Positions 34,369 to 45,568 are shown, counted from the first letter of the stretch. The stretch: 64,000 nt of DNA from Clitoria ternatea (GCA_037962975.1 CM075672.1:129566001-129630000); one strand, 5' to 3'. The notes: generated by a model not told the origin, from the letters alone. Numbers and translations: made by a program.

Positions 34369-35050
34369 TGATGTAGGAAGACCTACTTGAAAAGGATGGA
34401 TCTTGGTCTTTGCTTCTCCTTTCTCTTCAATTTTTTATTATTTTTCTTTTGAAATAGAAGCAAAGATAAAAGCTTTAGGATGATGATGAATTCATGTTAT
34501 AGTCTTAGGAAATGAAAGGAAGACTAAGTCCTAAAAAGGAGGGGAAAAATGGAAGGAAGTGTATGGTGGTTTGTGGAGGAGGAATTGGTGGTTATAGGAA
34601 GGTGCCACTCTAGAGGGATAATCCTAGAAAACTTGCCACCATGGGGAGGAGACCCAATGGATAAGAGCTTGAATGATGCTAAGAAGACCAAGCTAAAAAG
34701 ATAGGAGATTTTCTCAACTACTTATAAAATTCTCAATATTCAACTTCAAATCAAAGGTATTTTCTTACAAAAGGAGAATGCTTTATATAGGCACTAGGAA
34801 TTTAGCCAAGTGATGGGCCTTTCCTAGATCTTAGGCCCAAAACACCTAAAGTTACTAACAATGGCCAAATACAAGGCCCAAACTAAGACAAGGCCTTAAA
34901 GTGACCTAAAAATAAAATATGGCCATGCAATGCCTAAATCTATGGCTCATTGGCCTTTCTAACTTACTTACAAAACATCTAAAATTATTTACAAGAGAAA
35001 ATATAATTTTCATGTGTCCCAAACAAGGCCCACTGGCTTTGTCCTCATCA
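34369..35050 (-). repeat. 3' LTR of the non-autonomous element (682 bp)
   Basis: Direct repeat of 36526-37228. It lacks a roughly 20-bp stretch present in the partner (near 36710). TG...CA ends are intact. Confidence 0.88.
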
Positions 35051-36525
35051 TGCTCCCTTTCTTCAAAAATTTCAAAGAAAAGAAAAAAAATAATTTGGTG
35101 CACTCCACTCAAGTGTTTAACCTCAATACCTCCTTCTCTCTTAAGATTCAATCTCTTTAGCAGCAACCAATTAAAACTTTATCTCAATCAATCCAAGTAT
35201 GCTACCCAACATGACAATTTACTTAACTTTCCCAAGATTGCCAAAGGAAGAAATACTCAATGACAAAACTTAGAATGAAGAAAGACAAGCAATAAAAGTT
35301 TCAATTTGAAAGGGTTAAACAAAGTTGGAATTAATGAAACAACTAGATTATGACAAACAACAAAAACTAAATTGAATAAAGCTTATACAAGAGTAAGAGT
35401 TATTAACGTGACAAACTTGAAAGGACAAAGACAAGCAAACAAAATCAAATGCAATAAAAAAGATGGCACACAAAAAGGTGTTATTAGAAACCCTAGAATG
35501 CAAATTGTGTAAACTATGCACTAAAATGAAATTTTGAAAATTTCATGCTTCTTAGAAACAAACTTTAATAATGTGTTAGGCCTTACAAAATTTTTGAACA
35601 AGGTGCTCTCTACTTTTCTTTTAGAGGTTTATACTTTTTTCACTTTTATTTTGCCAAGAAAACCCTAACTTTTTGTAATTTGCTACGGGCTCTCAAACTA
35701 TTTTCTTTTTATTTCTTTTTCTCACTTTTTTAACTTCTTTTCCCCATTTAAAAATTCTATTTTTGCAGCACCACAAGAAAATACAAACCAACCCTTATGA
35801 AGGTTCTAAGAAAAAGGCATAAAAAATTTCAATTTTTAAGCACTATAGTCTTACAACAATTTTGCATCAACTCCCATTTTATGTAATCCATGGAAGGTAG
35901 AATTTAATGACATAAAATATAGTATTAAAAATACAGATGAATGAGAAAAGAACCTATTTTCTAGACACACACAAAACAAAATTATACCTAGAAGAAAAAC
36001 TAAGGAAATATCACCAATAAACCTAGTTTTAAGCTTACTCTTCCACCTAAAGTTGAGATGAATTAAAACAAGATGTGGAGCTTATAAGACACCTAAAATG
36101 ATGTTTCTAAGTGTGCTAGAATACTAGCAATATACTATGGCTGAATCACACACAACACCTAGAATACAAAGATCATGCTCTAACATGCACCATTTTAATT
36201 GGCTCTGGTCAGTTATGAATGATTAACAAACTTTGTAACACCCTAACAACCTAACCAATTTAAGTGAAAAACAAAACCTAAACACAAAGAAAAAGAATTT
36301 TGATAATGGCTACCAACAATATGCAAGATTCAAAAGGTAAGTACACAAGATTTATGAAGAAATGACATGCATTTTTATCATCATTTTGTATTTTTATGAA
36401 CTAGAACAACAAGAAACATGGATTACCAATGGAATTATGCAAATACAACAACAAAACTAGAATTGAAACAATTTTTTAAAAGAGAAAATGAAGAAGAAAA
36501 ACCTTAGAGGCTAATTAATACCAAA

Positions 36526-37228
36526 TGATGTAGGAAGACCTACTTGAAAGGGATGGACCTTGGTCTTTTTCTTCTTCTTTCTCTTTGATTTTTCTTGACT
36601 TTTCTTTTGAAATGGAAGCAAACATGGAAGCTTTAGGATGATGATGAAGCTATGTTATGGTCTTAGGAAATGAAAATAAGACTAAGTCCTAAAAAGGAGG
36701 GGAAATGGTGAAAAAAATTAAGGGAATGGAAGGAATTGCATAGTGGTTTATGGAAGAGGAATTAGTGGTTATGGGAAGGCGCCACCCTAGAGGGATAAGA
36801 CTAGGAAACTCACCACCTTGGGGAGGAGACCCAATGGATAAGAGGTTGAATGATGCTAAGAAGACCTAGCCAAAAGGAGTGGAGATTTTCTCAACTACTC
36901 ACAAAAGTCTCAATATTCAACTTCAAATCAAAGGTCCTTTCTTACAAATGGAGAAGGCCTTATATAAGCACTAGGAATTTAGCCAAGTGATGAGCCTCTC
37001 CTAGCTCTTAGGCCCAAAACACCTAAAGTTACTAACAATGGCTAAATACAAGGCCCAAACTAAGTACAAGGCCTTAAAGTGACCTAAAAAGTAAACATGG
37101 CCACGCAAGGCCTAAACCTATGGCTCATTAGCCTTTCTAACCTACTTACAAAACATCTAAATTATTTACAAGAGAAAATATAAATTTTCATATGTCCCAA
37201 ACGAGGCCCACTGGCTATGTCTTCATTA
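36526..37228 (-). repeat. 5' LTR of the non-autonomous element (703 bp)
   Basis: Direct repeat of 34369-35050, with CA changed to TA at the right end. TTTATATA near 36958 is a TATA candidate. Confidence 0.88.
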
Positions 37229-37720
37229 GGGGTGCTCAACAAAAGAGAAAACCTGCATGATATTTAACCCTTCGAGCAGATCTGTAAATTTATGATCGAC
37301 GAATTGAGTGCCATTGTTTGTGACAATTTTTCCAGGAACCCCGAATCTGGCAATGATATTTTCATAAACAAAATGTTAGGTCCTTACAAAAGTAATGTTC
37401 ACCACTGGCTAAACTTCAGTCTACTTGGTGAAGTAATCGACACCAACAATCAAATACTTGATGCCCCCAAGCGTTGTTGGGAAAGAACCCAGGGTATCCA
37501 ATTCCCATTGGTAGAACGGCCAAGGTACTGCAGAGGTTGATGATTCTTCTGCATATGTGATGTAGGTTGGCAAACTTCTGGCAGGGATCATACTTCTTGA
37601 CATACTTCGTAGTGTCCTTCTTCATGGTTGGCCACCAATACCCAGCCAAGAGGATCTTCCCCATTAAGCTCTGTGACCCAATGTGATGTCCATACTGCCT
37701 GTCATTGACCTCCTCCATGA
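37229..37720 (-). pseudogene. Tat integrase, N-terminal half
   Basis: Minus-strand reading includes HHIGSQSLMGKILLAGYWWP, MKKDTTKYVKKYDPCQKFA (zinc region, with frame changes) and PFYQWELDTLGSFPTTLGG then KYLIVGVDYFTK with the first catalytic Asp. Two overlapping frames (37416-37718 and 37421-37603) together cover it, so there is at least one frameshift near 37560. It joins the C-terminal half through the GGGGT target site, giving VEHPKTNGQAEV. Confidence 0.82.
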
Positions 37721-37875
37721 CTCCTTAGATTTCATTCTTGTTTAAGCATAGGAGATATAAAACCGAGAAACCATGTCGGAACAACATATCATCGACCATG
37801 GTAAAGAAAGGTAACCTCTTTTCACTTATCTCCACTACGCATCTTCAACGTAAAGCTGTCTATTCATTAGATACC

Positions 37876-38420
37876 TTACAAAAGGAATGACCCAAGAATC
37901 CTCAATGAAAGCACAGGCATGGATGGCATAGAGGGAGGTGGTTGACTAATGCTAGGCTCTATTAGAGTATTCTGAATAACCAAGGTTGTGCTCCTAGCTT
38001 TCTTCATGCTGACTAACCTTGAGAGGATATCATCCCATGTGTTCTCTTCCCTGGGGACATGCTTGAAGGTGATTGTATGTGGTCCAACGTTCTTCAAGCC
38101 AAACAGCATAACAGTGTAACAAAATACACCCATGTCATTCATGAAGGTCATTTTCTCCTGATCCCTTTCCCACATCGGTATCTATTTGTAATGAGAATAA
38201 GCATCAATAAAGGATAAATACTAGTAACCAAAAGAATGATTAAGCATCTTGTCGATATTAGGTAAGGGGTATGGGTCCTTAAGATAACATATATTCAAAT
38301 CCATATAATCAATGCACATCTGCCACTTCCCATTGAACTTTTGGACCATCACAACATTTGCAAGCCATGATGAATAATGAATTTCCCTGATGAATCTAGC
38401 TTTGAGAAGCTCTTTTGTCT
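37876..38420 (-). pseudogene. Tat RT remnant fused to RNase H end
   Basis: Reading down: VMVQKFNGKWQMCIDYMDLN, PLPNIDKMLNHSFGY, LSFIDAYSHYKQI, EKMTFMNDMGVFCYTVMLFGLKNVG, then abruptly TITFKHVPREENTWDDILSRL. The first parts are RT fingers and palm. The last is the end of the RNase H region. The YxDD site and most of RNase H are missing, so a deletion of well over 1 kb is inferred at about 38080-38090. Confidence 0.78.
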
Positions 38421-38422
38421 AC

Positions 38423-39231
38423 TCATATGCAGCCTTTTACTTTTTGGGACCCAAACTCTCTTCTTCTGGCCACCGATTTGGTCTTAGGGTACACAGACAA
38501 CCAATGGTAGCAAAAATTTGGGATCGTGCTTGGCATGTCTGCAACCATATAGGAAAAAAAATCCTTATACTCTTTAAGCAGCGCCAATAATTGTTGCTCC
38601 ATCTTAGCTTCAAACTTCTTATTGATATGAGTTATCTTCTCCGGGGTATCTCCTAAGATGATCGCTTTTGATCCTCCATCTGGGGTTGGCTTGGACGAGT
38701 TGAGAGGGTTAATCTTCAACTCAACTCTTGGGTCAAGGTCAACAAGATTTATCGAACCACCTATAGTGCCCTCGTCATGTAGCTTACGTTTTTTGTTAGT
38801 GGCTTCCAGTTTTACCATATTCAGACTAAGGTTGTAACAATACCTTTCATCTCCTGATCACCCCATATAAAAGATAACCTGTTATCTTTATTGATAAACT
38901 TGATGAAGAGATGTGAGGTCGAGACTATAGCTTCCATGGTATTCAGAATGGTATGACATATGATGCTATTATACGAAGACTTCACGTCAATGACCAAGAT
39001 CCTCAACTTAACTGTCCTGGCTTCTAGCTCACCATTGAACATGATTTGAGTGTCCAAATACACCTTGGTGGGATGCTTTGCTTTATTAAAGGCCGTCAGG
39101 TCCTGTTTATATGGCTGCAAGTCTACATCAATGAGACCCATCCTCTTAAAATAGTCATAAAAGAAAATGTCACAAGAACTTCCTTGATCCACTAGAATCC
39201 TTTTAACATTCATATTGGCCATAAGAACCAT
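38423..39231 (-). pseudogene. Tat protease and approach to RT
   Basis: 38821-39231 gives VKRILVDQGSSCDIFFYDYF (aspartic protease, DxGSS) and AFNKAKHPTKVYLDTQIMF. It is followed after a stop by 38423-38818 with ALLKEYKDFFSYMVADMPS and YHWLSVYPKTKSVARRR, the conserved stretch before RT in Tat elements. Confidence 0.8.
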
Positions 39232-40201
39232 TATTATAACAGCATCATCTCCTCTCAGGATGGTAGGCCAAAGTCATCATCAAAGAAAGAAATGGTCAGG
39301 GTCTACATACTATCCCTAAAGGGATGATTATGTTGCTTTTTTCCTTGCACAAGTAGAATCATACGATGATGATTTTTCATGCTGTGATGGACACGCCACC
39401 TCTCGTGAATCTTATGCGTTTATGTTAATTACCTCTCGCATACCCTGCTACGGCAGGGAGGTAACCCTTCTTCCTGGATAGCTTCTATGAGAAATCCCTT
39501 TTGTTTCTCTACGGAGGTGAACCTCTTGGGACCCCGACTGTCATCAACATCTGGAGATCAGTCCCTGTGTTTTTTCTCCATTTGATTAAGCCCATCCAAA
39601 GACTTATTTTTGAAAAGGTACTATTTTAGTTTTCCCTCTCAGCTCAAGACCTTAATGGCATCATTCAACTGTCTACACTCATTAGTTGAATGACTTGTCT
39701 GCTCATGAAATTCATAGTACTTTCTAGAGTTTCTTGGCCTCTTCATGGGTGTAGGTTTTCTAACCCCGTACTACTGAATGATGCCCAACCAACTTCCCTC
39801 AAGATCTAGGAAGGCTTTGTGTTAAGAGGGGCGTAGTGGCTGAAGATAGCTACTCGCATATCTTACCGTCGAAGTTGTTGCTCACTGCCTCGTTCCTTCT
39901 GAGGCATCTTCTTAACCTTCAGCCTCTCATTCTCTTTCTCCATTGGAGGCGAATGTGCATGGGGCTTCCATCGTGCCGTTGTGGCTTCCAAGTGCATTCT
40001 ATACCAATATACTTAAAAGCTTTATGTCTAAACTCCTCAAATGTAGTAGGTTGTCTCTTTGCCAAAGACATGGTAAAAAGAGACTTAGGCTGCAAAGCCT
40101 CAATAACTATATGTAACTAGATGGCTTCTGTGAGATCTGGGACCATCACAGCGTCCTTGTAAAACCTCTTCAAAAAAATATTTCAAAGACTCTGATTTGG
40201 C
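39232..40201 (-). pseudogene. Tat gag C-terminal region, strongly decayed
   Basis: No long open frame on the minus strand. The position between gag and protease implies gag C-terminus and knuckle, but I see no convincing CCHC motif. The + strand ORF 39836-40120 is not supported. Confidence 0.45.
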
Positions 40202-40930
40202 CTACTTAATCTGAGCTAGGGTATGAGACATCGTAGGTACGTCTCTAGAGATGACGAAGTTCTCTCTAAAAGCCATTTCTTCCCATGAGTCGATAGACCT
40301 AGAAGGGAGCCCGTTGAACCAGCTTAAAGCTTCACCAGTTAGGGTCCGTAGGAACATACGATACATGGCATCAACTTCAACCCCCAAAAACATGGCCTCA
40401 TACACATAAACATCAAGATGCTTGCTAGGACCTGTCTCTCCCATGTACTTGTCGATGGAAAAAGGATGGGAGGTTTGCAAATACCTCAGGATAGGAATAC
40501 TCATAAGCCTTTTGGAGAAGGGAATACTCAGTCTTTACTCTGAAGGAAGAGTTCCTGTAAGATGGTTCTTTCTTTGTGGGGTTTGTGGCTCTACATGAGA
40601 CTGACACTGTTGCTCCTCGTCATAAGTAACGATCCTTGAATAGTGAGGTGTGTGGAACACCTCCTGTCTTGAAACTTTAGGTTGGTGACATCCAACAGGA
40701 CTCACCTTCTCTCCAGGAGTTGGACATTCATCCCTCAACTCGTCTATTTCTTCTCTGAGTTGCCTGATGATCTCATCCTTAGGATCAAGGGTTGTCATTA
40801 GAATAACTAACTTCACAGATACACCTAGGTTTTCAAAGGCTAGGCGCCTTGGCTCTAGGAATATCAAATCTTTAACATGACCCTCAAGAACGCTAATGTT
40901 ATCCTCCATGAAAATTTTATCACTCATGTA
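40202..40930 (-). pseudogene. Tat gag
   Basis: 40535-40927 starts MSDKIFMEDNISVLEGH with an acidic coiled-coil-like stretch (EIIRQLREEIDELRDE). 40202-40504 holds the gag core: DVYVYEAMFLGVEVDAMYRM, FLRTLTGEALSWFNGLPSRS and SWEEMAFRENFV. The two frames overlap, showing a frameshift near 40500-40540. Structural coat domain. Confidence 0.8.
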
Positions 40931-40950
40931 AACATGGGAATCAATTTAGA

Positions 40951-40969
40951 ATTCCCACTGGGCGTGCCA
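40951..40969 (-). other. Tat primer binding site
   Basis: Minus-strand TGGCACGCCCAGTGGGAAT begins one base after the 5' LTR end. Its form and position fit the primer site of Tat-type elements. I have not identified the matching tRNA with certainty. Confidence 0.6.
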
Positions 40970-40970
40970 A

Positions 40971-41405
40971 TGAACTGGTCTAGGCTAGGCTACAAGATCT
41001 GGCATGGCAACCATCCCTTAAACAACGTTTTCCTATGTATATTACATCGGTCTACTGAGGATCTAGTATTATATCTCCTATTCCAATAGGGAAATAAGAG
41101 TCTTGAAGTGTTTTCTCGATCAAATCTCGCAAACCTTAAGTGTTATAGGGTGAAAATGGGTATCACCTACAAGGACACTCTGACGCTTAAGTTAGTGGGA
41201 TATTAAGGGGAATAAAAGAGCTTGAGCGTAAGTTGTAGTAAGAATATTCTACCCTTTCATTATTGAGAGAATGACTTATATCGGTATTGGGTCATGAGTC
41301 TCATGCGCATTGTTAGAAGCCGATATCAGATTTCAATGTTATGTACGATGGCGGTCTTGCATAATGGCTTTAGGTATAATGACCTTTCTGCCCATATGCT
41401 GGTAT
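40971..41405 (-). repeat. Tat 5' LTR, proximal part
   Basis: Starts TGAACTGG in + orientation next to the primer site. The part 41091-41395 aligns with 7713-8011 and 18203-18240. It is interrupted at GGTAT (41401-41405); the same GGTAT stands at 45569, followed by TGAGACCGG, which resembles TCAAGACTT after GATAT at 18238. Confidence 0.72.
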
Positions 41406-41592
41406 TATGACATCCTGGCATTGTTGAGGATGGGCAGTGGTCGCCGGTGCATGGGCACAAACAAGGAGAAACTCCTGGCAAGCTTCCAACGGGGAATGTG
41501 ACATCTCGAGCATTGTTGAGGGCGGGGAGTGATCGTCGGTGCATAGGCACGAATAAGGAGCGGCTCCTGGCAGGCTTCCAGTAGGAGGTACA
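41406..41592 (+). repeat. Tandem pair of about 92-bp modules with GGAGCGGCTCC
   Basis: Unit 1 (41406-41497) and unit 2 (41498-41592) both read GACATC, then GCATTGTTGAGG, GGTGCAT, AAGGAG and CTCCTGGCAAGCTTCC-like stretches. A related single module lies reversed in the Tekay copy 2 LTRs (about 23848-23920 and 31950-32020). Confidence 0.75.
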
Positions 41593-41728
41593 CATGAATA
41601 AACTGAATACATACCAAAATGAGAGAGATCCAAAGATTATATAGTATGGGACTGTATAGTCGAGGATATCTAAAAGGAATTAGTTTGTACTACTTATACC
41701 AACAAATGCATTTACCTTTTCGGTAGTC

Positions 41729-41808
41729 CATCACTCAAGGACTCCAAGGTCAAGCATGCTTAACTTGGAGAAATTATAGGATGAGTGAACTCCTGGGAAG
41801 TTCTCAAG
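41729..41808 (+). repeat. 5S rRNA-derived segment in LTR-like sequence
   Basis: ACTCCAAGGTCAAGCATGCT, then ATAGGATGAGTGAACTCCTG and GGAAGTTCTC, lines up with the plant 5S rRNA internal promoter region (ACTCCGAAGTTAAGCGTGCT, GGATGGGTGACCTCCTGGGAAG). The 5' third of a 5S gene is not recognisable, so this is not an intact gene. Cassandra-type TRIM elements carry such 5S-like segments in their LTRs, which is the closest known parallel. Confidence 0.7.
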
Positions 41809-42039
41809 AAGTGTATGATTGGGGACAAAGCACACTAGAAAGGTCTTGTATTGGTTTATGGGGAGAGTTGTTCATTCCTGAAAAGTGGCTGAGGCATTAC
41901 AACTTACAAAATATTAAGTCTTCAAAATGGCCAAGTTGACATTCATAGTCAGAACCTGGGCATTTTATGCCCAGGTGCTACACGTATATACCCAAGGTTA
42001 ATAAGAGGAAATTATATTAGAATGGGGGAAGCAGGGTCA

Positions 42040-42380
42040 GATCATGTGGTTGGTGTTCAACACGGGTACAGAACAGAAAATAGGCTCAACACATTTACAC
42101 ACAACTACAGGCGCAGAGCCCAGCATGCATGAACTACTCAGAACGTGGGTACACACACGTGTGGATGGGCAATGACACGCAAGATCAAAAGGGAACATCA
42201 GGCAGGCCAAGATGCATAGGTGTGTATACGCCCCATGCAACACGCTGATGTGTAGAGAGCGGGACCAAGAACAAGACACCATGTCATACATATACTGACG
42301 TGGAAAGGCATGCGGGAGTGTGTACGCCCATTGAGCGTACTAATGCACAGGCCACCAAGCAAGCAGGGATCATGATGCAT
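42040..42380. repeat. Imperfect repeat of about 110 bp
   Basis: Blocks with GTGTGTATACGCCCCATG and GTGTGTACGCCCATTGAG, each followed by a GCGTACTAATGCAC or CACGCTGATGTGTAG variant and an ATGATGCATG-like end. Two recognisable units plus a weaker third. Short ORFs across them are incidental. Confidence 0.45.
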
Positions 42381-42540
42381 GAATTTCTTAGTTGGTTACT
42401 CTAGCATGAGTGGTTAGGGGCTCCATAACTCAGTGTGAGCATGCCTCTTTTTGGTGTCAACACGCGCATGACAGAAAAGATCACGATCTCTATATATATG
42501 TAGCCTAACATAGAAAAAGAGGACCAGACCCAATGAAATT

Positions 42541-44160
42541 CCTATAATTCTACCTATGTAGTCAATACCCCACTAATAATATATACATATTTGTATATGA
42601 CTTAACCCCTAACTCATCCATAATTTCTTAATAATTTGGTATCCACTCACTATTATATAATAATCCACTTCTCGTTTCATAATTCGCAAAATCTTAGCAA
42701 GTATATGCATTAGTAAATTGGCATCCAATCTCCCTATATATTATACTTCATCTCATCCAATATAACTCACGTAAGTATAGCAATTAAACTATCTATTTCT
42801 ACTACTTCCACTATCAAAACAACAATTTAATCATGGTAACTGTATTTAACAAGGTTGGGCATGGCCAAAGCATATACACAGAGGATAGTAGTTAATAAAA
42901 TAGCTACTAAATTCAAGAGAAAGATACCAATATCTTAAATTTAAAAGTGGAATCTATATTACTTTGACTAAAAAAAAACTCAGCCATAACTTTTTAAATG
43001 ATTAGCTAAACTAAACCAAGGTCATACAATTTACATGCATCTAGCACTATGATTACCAAAAGTGACTAAAAGCAATGTTTCGAAGTCACTGTAAGCTGTT
43101 TTGGCTGAAGAGTTCATAGTGACACATCACATTCTGTACCTGCTCCAAATTCATTATATAATATTTATTGCAGTATATATTAATTTCAAGAAACTATCAT
43201 TACATTCCTACTCCACAAACATATCACCAACCCACACCTATATGTAATTTTAAAAATTTTTATATGGCTTAATGTCCATTTTCAAAATAACAGCATATGG
43301 CATCCTTGTAATCCCACATCATTTATATACTTTATGAACAAACGTAAATCACCCTGTCCACAATGTTCTTAATGCAAATATTTAGATGGCTTAAAACCAA
43401 TTTCAAGAAATCCTATTTCAATATGTGAATCATATTGTAGCCACTACACAAATTACATTAGCAATTCACAAGGATCCAATCACCACACACATAACCTGCC
43501 ATAAGATTTAGCCACACATATATATATTAGCCATGGTGTATTACTAGTCCCTATCTCATGATAATGAAACATGTATCAACACTACCATTCAACCACAGAT
43601 TATCATAGTATATGCAGTTTTGAACTACAACAAATTACAAAATGAATGTCATTCATGCCACAAAATATACACATCACTAATAGTCATAAAAAGAATAACT
43701 ACGCACATGTGCAACTATATATATATATATGTATATTCCAAAATAACATAGCCCGCTATGGCTATACAATGCGGGTCCACCTCCAGATCATCAAACCATC
43801 TCATCCCCCTACGGTCTCACTGTAAAAAAATCCACAAGACAGGAGGGTGGGTGCTATCCAAATGATAAATGACAATTAGACTTAACAATTCTAATATGAT
43901 ACCTCTGAATCCTGCAACCACACATTGTTCTTCGACTTATAATTTCTAATTATGGAAATATATAATTGGTATGAAATTAAATTATCCACCATCACATATC
44001 CAGTTAAAATTTCATCACTTAACTATACAAATGTTTCAATACTCAATAATGCAACACAAAATGTCATGGTCATTTAAAATAATGTCTCCCAATGTACATA
44101 AGAATAATGAAAATACGGATCCGACTTTATAATATAAGGCAAGTGTCAGTACAACCCACT
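42541..44160. other. AT-rich stretch without coding features
   Basis: About 1.6 kb inside the LTR-like unit. An AT microsatellite sits at 43717-43730. I see no ORF, RNA gene or clear repeat boundary. Confidence 0.5.
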
Positions 44161-44207
44161 CAATGCACCATTACACTATAATTAAGGGGCATCTGAGTAA
44201 CCACATA

Positions 44208-44352
44208 GTGAATCTCAACACTATGAACGGTGGCACCCGAGGACTACCAGTGAATCTCGGCACTATATCAGTAACATCCAAAGGAACTGGCCATAGACTG
44301 TACTGTGAATCTCAGCACGATATCGTATCAGTCTCTTCAGCAAATCTCAATG
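44208..44352 (+). repeat. Short tandem repeat with GTGAATCTCRGCAC
   Basis: GTGAATCTC(A/G)(A/G)CAC recurs at 44208, 44250 and 44305, with a weaker copy at 44340 (GCAAATCTCAATGC). Spacing is about 35-55 bp. The 107-residue ORF across it is not otherwise supported. Confidence 0.6.
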
Positions 44353-45568
44353 CTGGAAATGCAAATGATGCCATGAATTGTAATCAATATATGAAATGCA
44401 AATCGCAGCGCAATAAAATCATTTGTCATCATCATGATTTAATTTGGTTCAACTATATTTTCATTCAATCGTCATCCATGGCTTAGTGTAAAAGATTTTC
44501 ACATATTAGGAATAACATATATCACTCAATTCATTTTCAATTTTATCACATAAATGGTAAAATAATACCATATAGCATATTTATCATATAACACATTTGA
44601 ATTATTCCTTTCCATCACAAATAAAGTTTCTAATCAGATAAAGTTGAACCCAGAGTCTAAATTCCCATTCATCCTTCGAATAACAACCCCCTCGTATGTA
44701 TAAAACATACTTGAAAGTGACCTGCTACTTTTATTCTTCCTTCGATCTACTATCTTATAATTACAAAAATCTTGAATCAAGTGAACGCACCAATTCCTAC
44801 TCCGATTATTTTCTGATACACCAAACGTCGACTAATTGTTTCCGAAACAAATTTGTGAACGCTGCCCTTCCTCGCCTTGCATCCTTCGGTTGGCTTCAAA
44901 GTCCAAGACCTCATTTCAATGCATTCTAAAAAAAATTATCCAACTATTGTCCATATTTATGAAATACAAATTAGGGAGTTTAAAACCATGGTGTTGACCT
45001 AAGCTTTACCGTGAAGTGCCAAGAGAAGAGGGGGTGTAATTCCTACCTTTTAAAAGCTTCAACTTTGAACCCCAAAAGCTTCACAAACCCACACAAGCTC
45101 CAAAAAGGCAGTCACGATCGAACTAAAAAAGGAAGGAAAATCATGACTTTTAGCTTGACTAAAAGAATCCTAAAATTAAGAGAAAGAAAGGGAGGAAGGA
45201 ATTCAAAAACTTGCATGCACTAACCTTGATGAAAAATTAAGATATTGAGAGTTATATGAGAAGGAAGAAAAAGGCACCGTGGAAGGTGACATTACAAGAA
45301 AAGAGGAAGGAGCATTGTGGTATTTCGCAGTGGGAACTAGCTGCAAGATGAAGGGAGCATACTCTGTTGGGAGGAAGAGGTAATTGGGAAGAAAAGAATT
45401 AAGACCAAATTTTGAATCAATTAAAAATAAAAGAAAATATATTAGGAGTTAGGAAATAAAATAAATTAATTGGATCTAGCTGATTAAGCTTTTAACTTAA
45501 GTGGAGCAATTTATTTAATTCTTAGTTTCCTAATTGTATCCCTTAAATTAAATTTTAAGGATGTTACA

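Larger units (their letters stand above)
34369..37228 (-). mobile_element. Non-autonomous LTR retrotransposon inserted in Tat integrase
   Basis: LTRs 34369-35050 and 36526-37228 are clear direct repeats (TGATGTAGGAAGACCTACTT start, TCCTCATCA or TCTTCATTA end). Flanks are GGTGT (34364-34368) and GGGGT (37229-37233), a 5-bp duplication with one change. On the minus strand a decayed iMet-like site TGGTATTAATTAGC follows the right LTR after two bases, and a purine tract (GAAGAAAGGGAGCA) precedes the left LTR, which sets the orientation. The 1475-bp internal region is AT-rich with no ORF of note. Too large for a TRIM, so a LARD-like or deleted element. Confidence 0.85.
7713..41405 (-). mobile_element. 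Tat-lineage Ty3/gypsy element, decayed, host of several insertions
   Basis: The minus strand reads 5' LTR (from 41405 down to 40971), primer site, gag (about 40927-40202), protease (39231-38821), RT remnant, integrase (37720-37234 and 34368-33821), 3' spacer, an antisense accessory ORF (21314-19110), and 3' LTR (about 18606-18203 and 8011-7713). Removing the insertions 8012-18197, 21573-33211 and 34369-37228 leaves roughly 7.9 kb of internal sequence. The integrase C-terminus (LAPTWEGPYRVSDV), the DxGSS protease and the antisense ORF after pol are hallmarks of the Tat/Ogre/Retand branch. It is the oldest recognised layer and is heavily mutated. Confidence 0.82.
41406..45568. mobile_element. 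4.16-kb LTR-like unit inserted in the Tat 5' LTR
   Basis: The ends are TATGACATCC (an altered TGTAACATCC) and GGATGTTACA, complementary as in the Tekay-type LTRs here. Both flanks read GGTAT, a perfect 5-bp duplication. No gag or pol remnant is found inside, so a large solo LTR or a merged LTR fragment is likely. Inside are a duplicated 92-bp module, a 5S-rRNA-like segment, a GTGAATCTC tandem repeat and long AT-rich stretches. Orientation is unclear: the 92-bp module suggests +, the right end suggests minus. Confidence 0.55.

Noticed and set aside
41701..41830. Functional 5S rRNA gene
   Set aside because: The 5' third is not recognisable and there are several changes in the core. No tandem 5S array.
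42037..42380. Cys-rich minus-strand ORFs (60-84 residues)
   Set aside because: They follow the roughly 110-bp imperfect repeat and have no start context or family resemblance.
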